From assembly GCA_018669005.1 (NCBI GenBank), contig JABJAL010000010.1, positions 1-36,891 on the forward strand: a stretch of 36,891 nucleotides of DNA, in the 5' to 3' direction. A program made the translations under genes and the position numbers. Source of the stretch: Nitrospinaceae bacterium. Its GTDB lineage: Bacteria > UBA8248. The stretch's first letter is position 1. Each line of letters opens with the position of its first letter. The notes under the pieces are model-generated. The model was given only the letters and a program-made list of their open reading frames with translations, did not search any database and was not told where the DNA came from. Of this stretch, positions 1-8,156 are shown piece after piece.

Positions 1-220
1 CGTCTAAAACAAACATTCCGCGCATGTCGAAATGATTGTGGATGATCTGCCCGCCGCCACTTTTCCCCATCGCGCGCTCAACAGCGGGCCCCACGCTCCA
101 CTCGACGGCCTCGTTGAGGGCGCGTTGGCTGGTGGGGTGGTTAAGGTTCAAGGTGTGCTCGCCCTTGTGGACCCGGCGCACGGTGTCGTCGGTGTAGAAG
201 CGCCCCTCCTCATTCCCCAT
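1..220 (-). CDS. partial phage-like protein (tail tape-measure-like segment), runs off left edge
   Basis: An open frame reads leftward from ATG at 220 through the window edge, giving 73 codons of a longer protein. The visible residues include a charged segment with VHKGEHTLNLN and, near the edge, a Gly-rich stretch followed by IIHNHFDMRG. A 'hKGE-hLN' turn followed by an alternating His/hydrophobic strand is typical of the distal part of phage tail tape-measure and similar virion proteins. That comparison is from memory of the family and is not an alignment. The ATG at 220 has no good ribosome binding site and overlaps the end of the small frame at 210-311, so this may be the 3' part of a frameshifted gene. 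Together with the Mu-like genes at 30.4-31.7 kb it hints at scattered phage remains. Confidence 0.4.
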   Translation of the reverse strand, partial: MGNEEGRFYTDDTVRRVHKGEHTLNLNHPTSQRALNEAVEWSVGPAVERAMGKSGGGQIIHNHFDMRGMFVLD

Positions 221-311
221 CGTTCAGATCGTAGGCCGACTGGCGGATAAGTTTTTTGTCTTGTAATTGAATCTTATCTTCGAGGGCTTGAAATCTGGCA
301 TCATAATCCAT
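210..311 (-). CDS. small 33-residue ORF, or 5' part of a frameshifted phage-like gene
   Basis: ATG at 311 is preceded by a strong Shine-Dalgarno (CAGGAGAG, about six bases away). The frame encodes 33 residues, mostly charged and amphipathic (MDYDARFQALEDK at the start), which looks like a short coiled coil. It ends at a TGA (212-210) inside the beginning of the following frame, with an 11-base overlap. The strong initiation site here and the weak one at 220 suggest that the two pieces were one gene, split by a one-base indel. A real small gene coupled to its neighbour cannot be excluded. No function is recognised. Confidence 0.35.
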   Translation of the reverse strand: MDYDARFQALEDKIQLQDKKLIRQSAYDLNDGE

Positions 312-460
312 CGTTATCTCTCCTGAGCAAAAGGTCGGGTATGGTCAAATTAGTTTGCGCAGTTCAGACGTTGCGCTCAAGGGGAGAGTCGAGGGAGGGG
401 AGCCGGGCGCAAATGTGGTGTAATTCGAGAGGTGCTTAGGGAGGATTATTTCGCCAGGGC

Positions 461-2125
461 TTAGACGCTCTCGGCGATGCGTGCGGCATCCTCAAGGGCG
501 GCGCAGGCGCGGTTGCGCTCGCGCACGAGACGAGTGTAGAGGACCAGTCCCTCGTGGCTCTTGGGTCCGGCTGTGAGGTACTCGCTAAGCCGCTGGAGGC
601 CGGGGAAGATGGTGGCGCCTGAGGCGCGGTCGTGATCGAAGGGGCCTTGTTGGGTGTAGAGGGCGGCGTTCAAGGCATGGCTGATGCGCCGGGTGGCGGT
701 GTTGAGAGCCGAGGGGTCTGCGCTACCGGCCTTAGCCATCATCGCCTCGGCAGCGCTCTTGAAGCGAGCGGCTGCTTTCATGGCGGGCTCTATATCCAAG
801 GCGCCGGCGGCGCGTTTTTTGAGATCCGCAAGGGCGCTGTCCACGACGCTTGCTGTTGAGCGCGGGTCGAGCGGGAAGCGATCAGAGGTGCATAGCTCAA
901 GGAGCGCGGCGGCATAAAGGCTGGTGTGCTCGGTGAGAAGGGTTTTGTCCATCTTGTCGAGGGTGTCGGCCGGGTTATGCCAGTACTCGGGAAAGCCGCT
1001 GTCGGGGTGGTCTTTTTGAAGATCGGGGGCATCGGGCGGCAGGACAGGTAAGAACGAGAAGGAGGGCACGCCTACCCCCCAGAAGGACTGGTCGGCCATC
1101 TTTCGCGGGTTGCCGGGCTCGGTCTCTTGCCCGCCGATGCGGCTGACGGCGTCTTTCACCCATGCGGAGATGTCGGCCGTGCAGAAGGGGCGGTAGACGG
1201 TGCACTGGCGGCAGCCGGGCTGGTCGATGTTGAGGTAGGCGGCGCAGTTGGCTCTCATTTCCTCGAACATGTGATCTGAATACCAGGTGGAGCCCGAAAA
1301 GCGGCCGTGGGAGTGGCCGTTCCACCAGGCGACGCGGAGGCCGCGCTTTAGCTCGCCCCGGTGGTTGTGCATGAGGCGCGCGAGTTCCATGAGCGTGGTG
1401 TCGCCTGCGCCGTTGTCGTTGGCCCCGAACTGCCATGAGTCGATGTGACCGGCGACGAGGACGTACTCATCGCTCCCCGAGGGGGGCGGTATCGTGGCGA
1501 CGGGCATGGTGGTTTTGCGCCATTTGGTGTCGGTCTGGGCGTGGATGCGGAGTTGGACTTCCTTCTTGGATTTGACGCTGTCGATGAGGCCTTGGCCCTG
1601 CTCGCGCGAGAGGGTGACGACGGGGGTAGTGGGAATTCGTCCGACGCTCTCAGGGGTGGGCGAGCCCCAGATGGTCGAGACCGTCATATCGTGGGCATAG
1701 CCCATGTTGACGTAAACCTGGCCGATGGCGCCTGCCTGCTCGAAGGCATAAAAGCGTCCGGGCGAGAGCATACGCTCGGCGACGATGATTCGCCCGGCCA
1801 CGGGGCCCTCGGGCGCCAGGGCATCACCCACGTAAACGGCATCGCCGGTGACGCCCGCCTCGCCGGTTGATGCGCCAAATACGGCTGTGATGGCGGGGAT
1901 GTGCTCTGGGGCCTCGCCGAGGATGTCGAGCGATGTCTTTCCGGGGATGCTGATCAGGGCATCAAATTCGTGGACTGTCACGTCGATGCCAAGCGCCCGG
2001 AGTTCAGTTGCGATGTAGTCGACGGCCTGGGCCTCACCGGGGGTTCCGGTGTAGCGCTCCCACTGGCATATGGCCTCGAGGTGTTTCCAGAGAGAATCGG
2101 TGCTTACTTCGGTTGAGATGGACAT
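461..2125 (-). CDS. M28-family zinc peptidase-like protein with altered active site
   Basis: The 554-residue protein has the M28 (aminopeptidase Y/glutamate carboxypeptidase) layout. It has an N-terminal part, an apparent PA-type insert (about 75-190) and the metallopeptidase core (about 205-410), followed by a helical C-terminal domain. Zinc-ligand positions visible are His227 (GHIDSW), Asp237 (NDNGAGD), Asp301 (LNIDQPG) and His383 (YWHNPADT). In typical members the motif after the second strand is W-x-G-E-E-x-G, holding the catalytic base and a ligand. Here it reads WWNGHSHGRFSGS, so the two Glu are replaced by His271 and Ser272. No signal peptide is seen, so a cytosolic location is likely. 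ATG at 2125 follows AAGGAG by a normal distance. Peptidase activity is therefore uncertain; a metal-binding hydrolase with a changed substrate is possible. Confidence 0.8.
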   Translation of the reverse strand: MSISTEVSTDSLWKHLEAICQWERYTGTPGEAQAVDYIATELRALGIDVTVHEFDALISIPGKTSLDILGEAPEHIPAITAVFGASTGEAGVTGDAVYVGDALAPEGPVAGRIIVAERMLSPGRFYAFEQAGAIGQVYVNMGYAHDMTVSTIWGSPTPESVGRIPTTPVVTLSREQGQGLIDSVKSKKEVQLRIHAQTDTKWRKTTMPVATIPPPSGSDEYVLVAGHIDSWQFGANDNGAGDTTLMELARLMHNHRGELKRGLRVAWWNGHSHGRFSGSTWYSDHMFEEMRANCAAYLNIDQPGCRQCTVYRPFCTADISAWVKDAVSRIGGQETEPGNPRKMADQSFWGVGVPSFSFLPVLPPDAPDLQKDHPDSGFPEYWHNPADTLDKMDKTLLTEHTSLYAAALLELCTSDRFPLDPRSTASVVDSALADLKKRAAGALDIEPAMKAAARFKSAAEAMMAKAGSADPSALNTATRRISHALNAALYTQQGPFDHDRASGATIFPGLQRLSEYLTAGPKSHEGLVLYTRLVRERNRACAALEDAARIAESV

Positions 2126-2327
2126 GAAGACTCCTTGGGGTTCACGAAGATATGTTTTTCAGTGCGATTGGTTTTAAGTGTCTCTTTACGGAAAATCCAT
2201 TTTACTTGGTTACGCGGCAAAGCGGAAGCGGGAGGAGGCTCCTGTCCCGTGGTTTGATTTAATTCATTATTGTCGCTGGAAAATGACGGTTCTTGTGAAT
2301 TGAAACGACAATTCGAAACGATATGGA

Positions 2328-2605
2328 TCAAGAGACATTGGTGGGGGTTTGATTATTTTCGAGTGCCTGGTGGAACGACTTTTCTAGCTTTTTGAGGTCA
2401 ATGGGTCTAGTTATGAGATCCTCTGCGCCCAGATCGCGGACGCGGTTTCGGTCGCGGGTCATGCCCTGAGCGGTGACAGCGAGGATGGGAATCTCTCGTG
2501 TCTTGTGGTCTGCCTTTAGCGCCTCGATGGCCTCGAATCCGTCCATGACGGGCACCTGAGGTCCATCAGGATGATATCAGGCGCTAAAGCCTTTAACAGC
2601 GAGGC
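2328..2605 (-). pseudogene. decayed response-regulator receiver domain
   Basis: The last 75 codons encode the C-terminal half of a CheY-like receiver: PVMDGFEAIEALK, then ILAVTAQGM, then the conserved Lys region as TRPID (Lys replaced by Arg). Just upstream, in another frame, lies PDIILMDLR, the phospho-acceptor Asp strand. The two join perfectly if one A is restored between positions 2555 and 2554, where MDLR-MP would be expected. Further upstream that frame meets a TAG at 2608-2606, and the first strand of the receiver with its acidic pair is absent. This is therefore a truncated and frameshifted relic, probably of a hybrid kinase. Its sequence style resembles the receiver of the kinase at 18262-22380. 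Confidence 0.75.
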
Positions 2606-2732
2606 CTAGGATGTTGCTTTTCGAGGAATTTTCCGGAGTTGGCGAGAATTGGGTGTTGTAGACGCGCTTGATTCGTTTTGAATTGGGAATGTTGCCTTTG
2701 TGAAAGTAGACAGGTCTCAAATTAGGTGGGCT

Positions 2733-3554
2733 TTAATTGACCATATCCTTTAGCGAACTAGATAGCTTGTCTTGTTCATCTTGGGGAATGTTAACTTTGA
2801 GGCCTACTGTCCAAGGGAATTCTTCATTGTCCCCTTTGCTTGCCCATACAATCGACACTTTTTCCCAGTTATATACTTTGTCGTTGATTTTGATCGAAAC
2901 ACCGAATTCATCCTCAGGCTTGGGCTCGTTTGTCAGTGAAAGCAGAAGACCTCCCGCCGAAACATTGTGGAGGGATGCCATGTCATTGGAAAGCGCGGGA
3001 ACATCCACCACACCCGGTACGGCGTAGCGAAAATATTGGCGCATATTTTCAACAGAATCCCCCGCCGCTACTTTATCGAATTCCTCTGTCTTCTCGAATC
3101 GGGATTGCTGTTTATTGTTATCCCGGATCAAGTTGGCAAGCTGAAAAACGATGGCGGTGGAGATGGCAGGATTTTCCTGAATCAGTAAATGTAAGTGCTC
3201 CTTCTCCATCGAGAGGAAAGTGGAATCCCTGTTAGCTATCGCTGTTGCAGAGCGCCCCTCGGAGCCGAAAAGTGCTATTTCCCCAAACGATGTTTTTTCA
3301 CCAAGAATGGCGAGTCGCACTTCCTCTGGCGTTCCATGGGATTTTAAAATATTAATTTCCCCATCCACAATTATGTAAAGATGCTCTGCGGGGTCACCCT
3401 CGTTAAACAAAATATCGCCAGTTTCGTAGGTCACTTCCTCTGAAATATTTGTCAGGATCTTAAGCTGCTCGGGAGACATGGCCTCAAAGAGATTGACCGA
3501 TTTGAGGAAGAGCGCTTTTTCGATTGTCGAGAGCATTTTGAGTATACCTATCAT
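2733..3554 (-). CDS. cyclic nucleotide-binding domain / PilZ domain protein
   Basis: The 273-residue cytosolic protein has two ligand-binding modules. Residues about 16-140 form a CRP-like cNMP-binding domain: EGDPAEHLYIIVDGE, then the phosphate-binding cassette FGEIALFGSEGRSATA with Arg101. Residues about 170-270 form a PilZ domain with the RxxxR-type motif (RQYFRY, 172-177) and the N-x-S-x-x-G motif (NVSAGG, 197-202) used for cyclic di-GMP. There is no DNA-binding HTH, so it is more likely an allosteric effector than a transcription factor. It may link a nucleotide signal to c-di-GMP output; the partner is unknown. The ATG at 3554 and the Met seven codons in (3536) are both possible starts. 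The second matches the usual MLSTIEK-type beginning of such domains, and neither has a strong Shine-Dalgarno. Confidence 0.85.
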   Translation of the reverse strand: MIGILKMLSTIEKALFLKSVNLFEAMSPEQLKILTNISEEVTYETGDILFNEGDPAEHLYIIVDGEINILKSHGTPEEVRLAILGEKTSFGEIALFGSEGRSATAIANRDSTFLSMEKEHLHLLIQENPAISTAIVFQLANLIRDNNKQQSRFEKTEEFDKVAAGDSVENMRQYFRYAVPGVVDVPALSNDMASLHNVSAGGLLLSLTNEPKPEDEFGVSIKINDKVYNWEKVSIVWASKGDNEEFPWTVGLKVNIPQDEQDKLSSSLKDMVN

Positions 3555-3760
3555 GTAGGTGCGGCTACATACGACAGTAGCTAGAGTTCTAGCGCTAGTT
3601 GGTTAGACCGCTACTTCAAAATTCCAGTGTAACGATAGGAATTTATCATTTTCTTGGTTTGAATCAAACTGAAAGGGATTATCAGCGGCCCAAAATATAT
3701 GAATTCCAATGGGGAAGGGGTGGAGGTAGATTCTTTGAAATGAAAAAAATTACCGTTCGA

Positions 3761-3804
3761 GCGGGAGGGAGAAGAGGGGAGTCCGCGTATGATCTCCCTC
3801 CCGC
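3761..3804. repeat. 12-bp perfect inverted repeat (hairpin)
   Basis: GCGGGAGGGAGA at 3761-3772 is exactly complementary to 3793-3804, with a 20-base loop. There is no T-tract after either arm, so it is not a standard intrinsic terminator. A related purine-rich stretch (GCGGGAGGGGGAGG) occurs once more from about 3926. It could be an RNA structure or a protein site; the function is unknown. Confidence 0.6.
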
Positions 3805-4260
3805 GCCGAACAGCAAATTACATTCTGATTATGTTTACCAGCTATTGGATGTAACGCTCATAAATGACCGAATATTCCACCTAAATTGGGGAAAAGAAGT
3901 AAAAAAGTATGAATAAAAGTGACTTGCGGGAGGGGGAGGTAGTTTTCGTAATTGTTACGTTTCGTCTGACACCTGAGATATGGCATTTCAATTTTCTCTC
4001 GCAGGTAATATTTGTCGTTGTGGAATGGGCAAAGCCTTGGGATGTAGATTTTTTAAATTTGGCGAGTGCTGCGATGAAGAAATAATGGGTCGTTAGAGGA
4101 TTTGAAAAAAATGCTGAAAATAGGAGTGAATTTTCTTCGAAAGACCGGTCGCCTTGGAGCGTAATTTGGGCTCCTTGGCAGGCTGGTTATTCATTTTCCT
4201 GGGACGACTTATTAATGATTAAAAGATATGAAATATGTTGATTTTTAGGGACTTAGGGAA

Positions 4261-4289
4261 TTGACGAAGTAATTTCTCTTGAATAGTAT
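4261..4289 (+). promoter_or_regulatory. candidate sigma-70-type promoter for the superoxide dismutase gene
   Basis: TTGACG (4261-4266) and TAGTAT (4284-4289) are separated by 17 bases. That matches the -35 and -10 consensus at 5/6 and 4/6 positions. It lies about 200 bases upstream of the superoxide dismutase start, which implies a long untranslated leader. This rests on sequence match only. Confidence 0.4.
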
Positions 4290-4488
4290 ACGCACCTCTT
4301 GAAGGGGGAATTACTTTTTTTAAAAAAAATTAAAAGTCTTAGTCTGCCAGCTTGAGGGGGCGCTAGTTTTTTCTGGTTTTGATGTGTTTTTTTCGTGGGG
4401 GCCGCTGATTACCCCCCATCTTCGATTACCCATGGTCGGCGGATTTTGATGATTTGCTGCCCTATTTTTCAACAAGGAGAAATTTCTG

Positions 4489-5088
4489 ATGGCCTTTGAA
4501 ATTCCCAAACTCGACTATGCCTATGATGCGCTGGAGCCTCATGTCGACGCCAGGACGATGGAGATTCATCACAGCAAGCACCATGCCGGTTACGCAACTA
4601 ATCTAAACAATGCCATTGCGGGAACGGATCTCGATGGAAAAAGCATTGAGGATATACTTGCCGACCTTTCGAGCGCACCTGGCGATAAAAAAGGAGCGAT
4701 TAACTTCAACGGCGGCGGCTTCGACAACCACTGCATCTACTGGAGCAACATGAGCCCGAACGGTGGTGGCGAGCCTAGTGGCGCCTTGGCCGATGCCATC
4801 GGCGATTTTGCAGCTTTCAAAGAAAAATTCTCCACCACGGCAGCACCTATTCAGGGAAGCGGGTGGTGCTGGTTGTGCACCAAACCCGGCTCGGGCGCTG
4901 TCGAGATCAAGGCGATGCCGAACCAGACTAGCGTCCGCACCGAGGGTTATGTGCCCCTACTCGGCATCGATGTTTGGGAGCATGCCTATTATCTCAACTA
5001 TCAGAACCGTCGTCCCGACTACATTGCGGCCTGGTGGAACGTTGTGAACTGGGACAACGTGGCAGAGCGTCTGGCAGCGGCGAGTTAG
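4489..5088 (+). CDS. sod: superoxide dismutase (Fe/Mn family)
   Basis: The 199-residue protein has the full Fe/Mn superoxide dismutase length and converts superoxide to peroxide and oxygen. Metal ligands are in place: His27 (MEIHHSKHH), His81 (DNHCIYW), Asp161 and His165 (DVWEHAYY). The outer-sphere residues Gly77 (NGGGFDNH) and Gln146 (MPNQTS) are those usual in manganese enzymes, but metal use cannot be settled from sequence. No signal peptide is present, so it is cytosolic. ATG at 4489 follows AAGGAG at good spacing. It is followed after 65 bases, containing a small GGCCC/GGGCC hairpin (5116-5130), by a peroxiredoxin gene that would remove the peroxide made. Confidence 0.97.
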   Translation: MAFEIPKLDYAYDALEPHVDARTMEIHHSKHHAGYATNLNNAIAGTDLDGKSIEDILADLSSAPGDKKGAINFNGGGFDNHCIYWSNMSPNGGGEPSGALADAIGDFAAFKEKFSTTAAPIQGSGWCWLCTKPGSGAVEIKAMPNQTSVRTEGYVPLLGIDVWEHAYYLNYQNRRPDYIAAWWNVVNWDNVAERLAAAS

Positions 5089-5153
5089 TCGCCGAGGCCC
5101 CATGAAATTAAGATTGGCCCTCTATGGGCCCTGTATGAATAAAGGAAAATGTA

Positions 5154-5618
5154 ATGACGTTGAATGTCGGAGATGTTGCGCCTGATTTTGAATTACCTCA
5201 GGCACAGAATGCTGGTGATAAAATCAAGCTGAGTGATTACAAGGGCAAGAAAAATGTTCTTCTTTGCTTCTATCCCTTCGATTTCTCGCCCGTATGCAGC
5301 GAGCAGCTTCCTGCATACTCTGCCCAGGCAGATCGTTTCGAGAAAGCCGATTGCGAGGTTCTTGGTGTTAGTGTGGACAGCCCGTTTGCGCATGCTGCGT
5401 GGGCTGAATCGGTCGGGATTGATTTTCCACTTTTGAGTGATTTTTTTGGAAAAGGTACGGTCGAGGCCTACGGGTTGATGCACGAGGCGGGCTTCAGCAA
5501 TCGGGCCGTAATTCTTATCGACAAGGAAGGCAAGGTTGTTCACGCCGAGGTGACGCCTGCTCCGCCGGAATTGCCGGATGATGAAAAGCTATTCGCAGCG
5601 CTTGCGCAATTAAGCTAA
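5154..5618 (+). CDS. peroxiredoxin (AhpC/TSA family, AhpE-like)
   Basis: The 154-residue thioredoxin-fold peroxidase reduces hydrogen peroxide and organic peroxides. The peroxidatic cysteine is Cys48 in PFDFSPVCSEQ, where Ser45 replaces the commoner Thr of the PxxxTxxC motif. The usual DFELP start and the GFSNRAVILID strand carrying the conserved Arg are present. There is no obvious resolving Cys in the C-terminal half; Cys38 and Cys67 are the only others. It may thus work as a 1-Cys or AhpE-like enzyme that depends on an external thiol. It probably shares a transcript with the upstream superoxide dismutase gene, and both end at the strong terminator at 5628-5674. Confidence 0.93.
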   Translation: MTLNVGDVAPDFELPQAQNAGDKIKLSDYKGKKNVLLCFYPFDFSPVCSEQLPAYSAQADRFEKADCEVLGVSVDSPFAHAAWAESVGIDFPLLSDFFGKGTVEAYGLMHEAGFSNRAVILIDKEGKVVHAEVTPAPPELPDDEKLFAALAQLS

Positions 5619-5627
5619 CGCTGATTT

Positions 5628-5674
5628 AAAAAAACTCCGGCGCGGAAGTATGCTTCCGTGTCGGAGTTTTTTTT
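5628..5674 (+). terminator. intrinsic terminator after the peroxiredoxin gene
   Basis: AAACTCCG (5632-5639) pairs with CGGAGTTT (5662-5669). An inner GCGGAAG/CTTCCGT stem and a short loop complete the hairpin, and an eight-T run follows. It closes the superoxide dismutase-peroxiredoxin unit. Confidence 0.9.
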
Positions 5675-5813
5675 GTTTTGAATGTTGTCGGCGATGCTCA
5701 CCCTGCCTTGAAAAATCCGTGAATTAGAGCTACAAGAAGAGCGCAAAGTGTTGTATAAAAATGAGTTTCGTGTGCCGCTTGATTATGTTTGCCATCTTTT
5801 TTAGGGAAATTTC

Positions 5814-6692
5814 ATGTCAGATATCGTAAACGAGATTCGATCAGATGAATTGAGCGTTTCGATCGAATTATTCCCCCCTAAAACCCCAAAGGGGGTCGTT
5901 CAGCTCAACAAAGAAGTCGGGCGGATTCATGAGGGGATGCGCGTGGCGTTCACCTCGGTGACATACGGAGCTGGCGGAGCAACCCAGGAGGGAACCTTGA
6001 GTCTCGTTCTGGATCTGGCCAAACGCTTTCCTGGCCGAGTGGTTGCGCACCTCACATGTGTTGGCGCCGATGAAAAAACACTCTCCGAGCTTCTCTCAAG
6101 CTATCGGGAAAACGGCATGAACGACATCATGGCGCTTCGTGGTGATCTTCCTGAAGGGATGAGCCGCGAGCTGGCTGTGGCTGGCGGCTATCACCATGCC
6201 ATTGATCTCGTTCGCTGGCTGCGTGAGTTGGGCGGCGTCTCCTCGATAGGTGTGGCTTGTTATCCGGAAGGGCACCCCGAGACTGCGGACAAAGGGCAAG
6301 ACATCGATTATTTCGCGGCCAAGGTTGAAGCCGGGGCCGATTATGCCGCTACACAATTTTTCTTTAACAACAGCGATTATTTTCGTTTTATCGATGAGTG
6401 CGGAAAAAGAGGCGTTGAGATTCCGATGGCGCCGGGTATTTTGGCAGTTCGCGATGTCGATCAGGTGGTTCGGTTCGCGGGCATGTGCGGGGCGAATGTT
6501 CCGGACAGGGTAATTTCAGAACTCTCGCCCTATCGTGACGACCCCGAGGGTTTCAAAGAGAAATCTGCAGATTTAGCTGCCGCGCAGATACAAGAGTTGC
6601 TCGATGCGGGTGTAAAGCATTTTCATCTTTATAGTCTGAACAAATCCGACATTGTGCTTCGTGTCGCTGATCGGTTGGGCTGGCGCCTTTAG
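5814..6692 (+). CDS. metF: methylenetetrahydrofolate reductase
   Basis: The 292-residue FAD enzyme reduces 5,10-methylene-THF to 5-methyl-THF, the methyl donor for methionine synthesis. Family signatures occur in order along a single TIM barrel: ELFPPK near the N-terminus with the conserved catalytic Glu, SVTYGAGG, ALRGDLP, CYPEGHPE, and TQFFFNNSDYF. The length matches bacterial MetF, and there is no C-terminal regulatory domain like the eukaryotic one. ATG at 5814 is preceded by AGGGAA at good spacing. The upstream terminator separates it from the oxidative-stress genes, so it is probably transcribed alone. It converges on gltD with only ten bases between stop codons. Confidence 0.97.
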   Translation: MSDIVNEIRSDELSVSIELFPPKTPKGVVQLNKEVGRIHEGMRVAFTSVTYGAGGATQEGTLSLVLDLAKRFPGRVVAHLTCVGADEKTLSELLSSYRENGMNDIMALRGDLPEGMSRELAVAGGYHHAIDLVRWLRELGGVSSIGVACYPEGHPETADKGQDIDYFAAKVEAGADYAATQFFFNNSDYFRFIDECGKRGVEIPMAPGILAVRDVDQVVRFAGMCGANVPDRVISELSPYRDDPEGFKEKSADLAAAQIQELLDAGVKHFHLYSLNKSDIVLRVADRLGWRL

Positions 6693-6702
6693 TTAGAGCG
6701 AA

Positions 6703-8154
6703 TCACGCAATCGGAGCTGGCAGGTCCGAGCTTCCCATCAGGTAGGCATCCACGCCATGGGCACATGACCTTCCTTCGGCTATGGCCCAGACGATGAGCG
6801 ATTGTCCCCGCTGCATATCGCCGGCCGTGAATACGCCGGGAACGCTTGTCATCCAGTTTTCATCGCGCTGAACGTTGGAGCGCTCGGTAAGCTCTACTCC
6901 CAATTGCTCAAGCATTCCTTTTTTCTCGGGACCAAGAAAGCCCATCGCGAGAAATACGAAATCCGCCGCCATCTCTCTTTCGGAGCCGGGAACATCCTCG
7001 AAGCTCATCCGTCCGTCCTCGCTTCGCTTCATTTCCACATCCACGACGTTGATTTTCTTCAGTACGCCGTTCTCGCCCATAAATTCCTTGGTGGAGATGG
7101 AGTAGAGGCGCTCGCCTCCCTCCTCGTGCGCTGAGGAGACCCGGAAAATATTGGGGTAAAGAGGCCACGGGTTCGATACCTTGTCTCGCGCCTCGGGGGG
7201 GCGAGGGAGGATTTCGAGCTGATGAATCGAAGCCGCCCCCTGACGGTGAGCGGTGCCCAGGCAATCAGCGCCGGTGTCTCCGCCGCCAATGATGATGACA
7301 TGTTTGTCTTTGACGTTGATTTGCTCCTCTAGCGGAACATCAACGCCGTTGCAGAGTTTGTTCTGCACAGAAAGATATTCGAGTGCGAAATACACGCCCT
7401 TGTTCTCGCGGCCTGGAATCGGCAGATCGCGCGGAGCCCGCGCGCCGCCGGAAAGCACAATGGCGTCAAAATCCTCGCGAAGCTTCGCTGCGGTGATGTC
7501 CATTCCCACGTGGTAATTTGTTTTGAATACCACCCCTTCGTCTTCCATCAGCTTGATGCGCCGATCCAGGACCTTCTTTTCCATTTTGAATTCCGGGATG
7601 CCGTACCGCATCAATCCACCGGGTAGGGCATCTCTCTCAAAAACGGTGACGTGGTGTCCCGCCAGGTTGAGCTGATCCGCCGTCGCCAGTCCTGCTGGGC
7701 CTGAGCCGACAACGGCAATTTTTTTGCCGGTACGGGCTGCAGGTTGTCGAGGAGTTACCCAGTGCCGATCGAAGGCATGTTCGATGATGGAAACTTCGAC
7801 CTGTTTAATTGCCACAGGGTCTTCGTTGATGCCCAGGACACACGAGCCCTCACAGGGGGCAGGGCATAGCCGCCCAGTGAATTCGGGGAAATTATTTGTC
7901 TTGTGGAGGCGGTCGATGGCCTCTCGCCATTTATCCCGGTAGACGAGATCGTTCCACTCGGGGATGAGGTTTCCGAGGGGGCATCCGCTGTGGCAGAAGG
8001 GGATGCCGCAGTCCATGCAGCGAGAGCCCTGGGTCTGGAGCTTTTCCTCGGGGAATGGTAGGTATACCTCATTCCAGTCTTTCAGGCGCTCATCGACTTC
8101 TCGACGACCGGGCAACTCTCTTCCAAATTCTATGAAACCAGTGGGCTTACCCAT
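6703..8154 (-). CDS. gltD: glutamate synthase (NADPH) small subunit
   Basis: The 483-residue beta subunit supplies electrons from NAD(P)H to GltB for making glutamate from glutamine and 2-oxoglutarate. The N-terminal cysteine clusters (CMDCGIPFCHSGCP, then CPAPCEGSC) bind the iron-sulfur centres. A FAD Rossmann motif follows (VVGSGPAGLATA, about 150), and an NADPH motif (IIGGGDTGADC) in the middle. The C-terminal GVFTAGDMQRGQSLIVWAI segment is the usual FAD-closing motif. The start at 8154 is chosen because GGAGG lies just upstream and the ATG follows the gltB stop by two bases (TAACCATG). A start 30 bases earlier would overlap gltB. Tight coupling implies equimolar translation with gltB. Confidence 0.97.
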   Translation of the reverse strand: MGKPTGFIEFGRELPGRREVDERLKDWNEVYLPFPEEKLQTQGSRCMDCGIPFCHSGCPLGNLIPEWNDLVYRDKWREAIDRLHKTNNFPEFTGRLCPAPCEGSCVLGINEDPVAIKQVEVSIIEHAFDRHWVTPRQPAARTGKKIAVVGSGPAGLATADQLNLAGHHVTVFERDALPGGLMRYGIPEFKMEKKVLDRRIKLMEDEGVVFKTNYHVGMDITAAKLREDFDAIVLSGGARAPRDLPIPGRENKGVYFALEYLSVQNKLCNGVDVPLEEQINVKDKHVIIIGGGDTGADCLGTAHRQGAASIHQLEILPRPPEARDKVSNPWPLYPNIFRVSSAHEEGGERLYSISTKEFMGENGVLKKINVVDVEMKRSEDGRMSFEDVPGSEREMAADFVFLAMGFLGPEKKGMLEQLGVELTERSNVQRDENWMTSVPGVFTAGDMQRGQSLIVWAIAEGRSCAHGVDAYLMGSSDLPAPIA

Positions 8155-8156
8155 GG

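Larger units (their letters stand above)
3555..4488. other. 934-bp region without a convincing gene
   Basis: The region is AT-rich with purine-rich runs. The open frames present have no family resemblance, no ribosome binding site and biased composition. It contains a 12-bp inverted repeat (3761-3804), a probable promoter (4261-4289) and the long leader of the superoxide dismutase gene. No tRNA, riboswitch or other RNA could be recognised by eye. Confidence 0.6.

Noticed and set aside
975-1436. 153-codon minus frame inside the peptidase gene
   Set aside because: A shifted frame of the M28 gene, Arg/Pro/His-rich as expected of a high-GC shadow.
2104-2331. 75-codon minus frame between the peptidase and the receiver relic
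   Set aside because: It overlaps the peptidase start, has no ribosome site and is rich in Ser, Asn and Pro without pattern.
3599-3916. 105-codon plus-strand frame
   Set aside because: No ribosome site, low-complexity purine-rich codons, contains the 12-bp inverted repeat, and no family resemblance.
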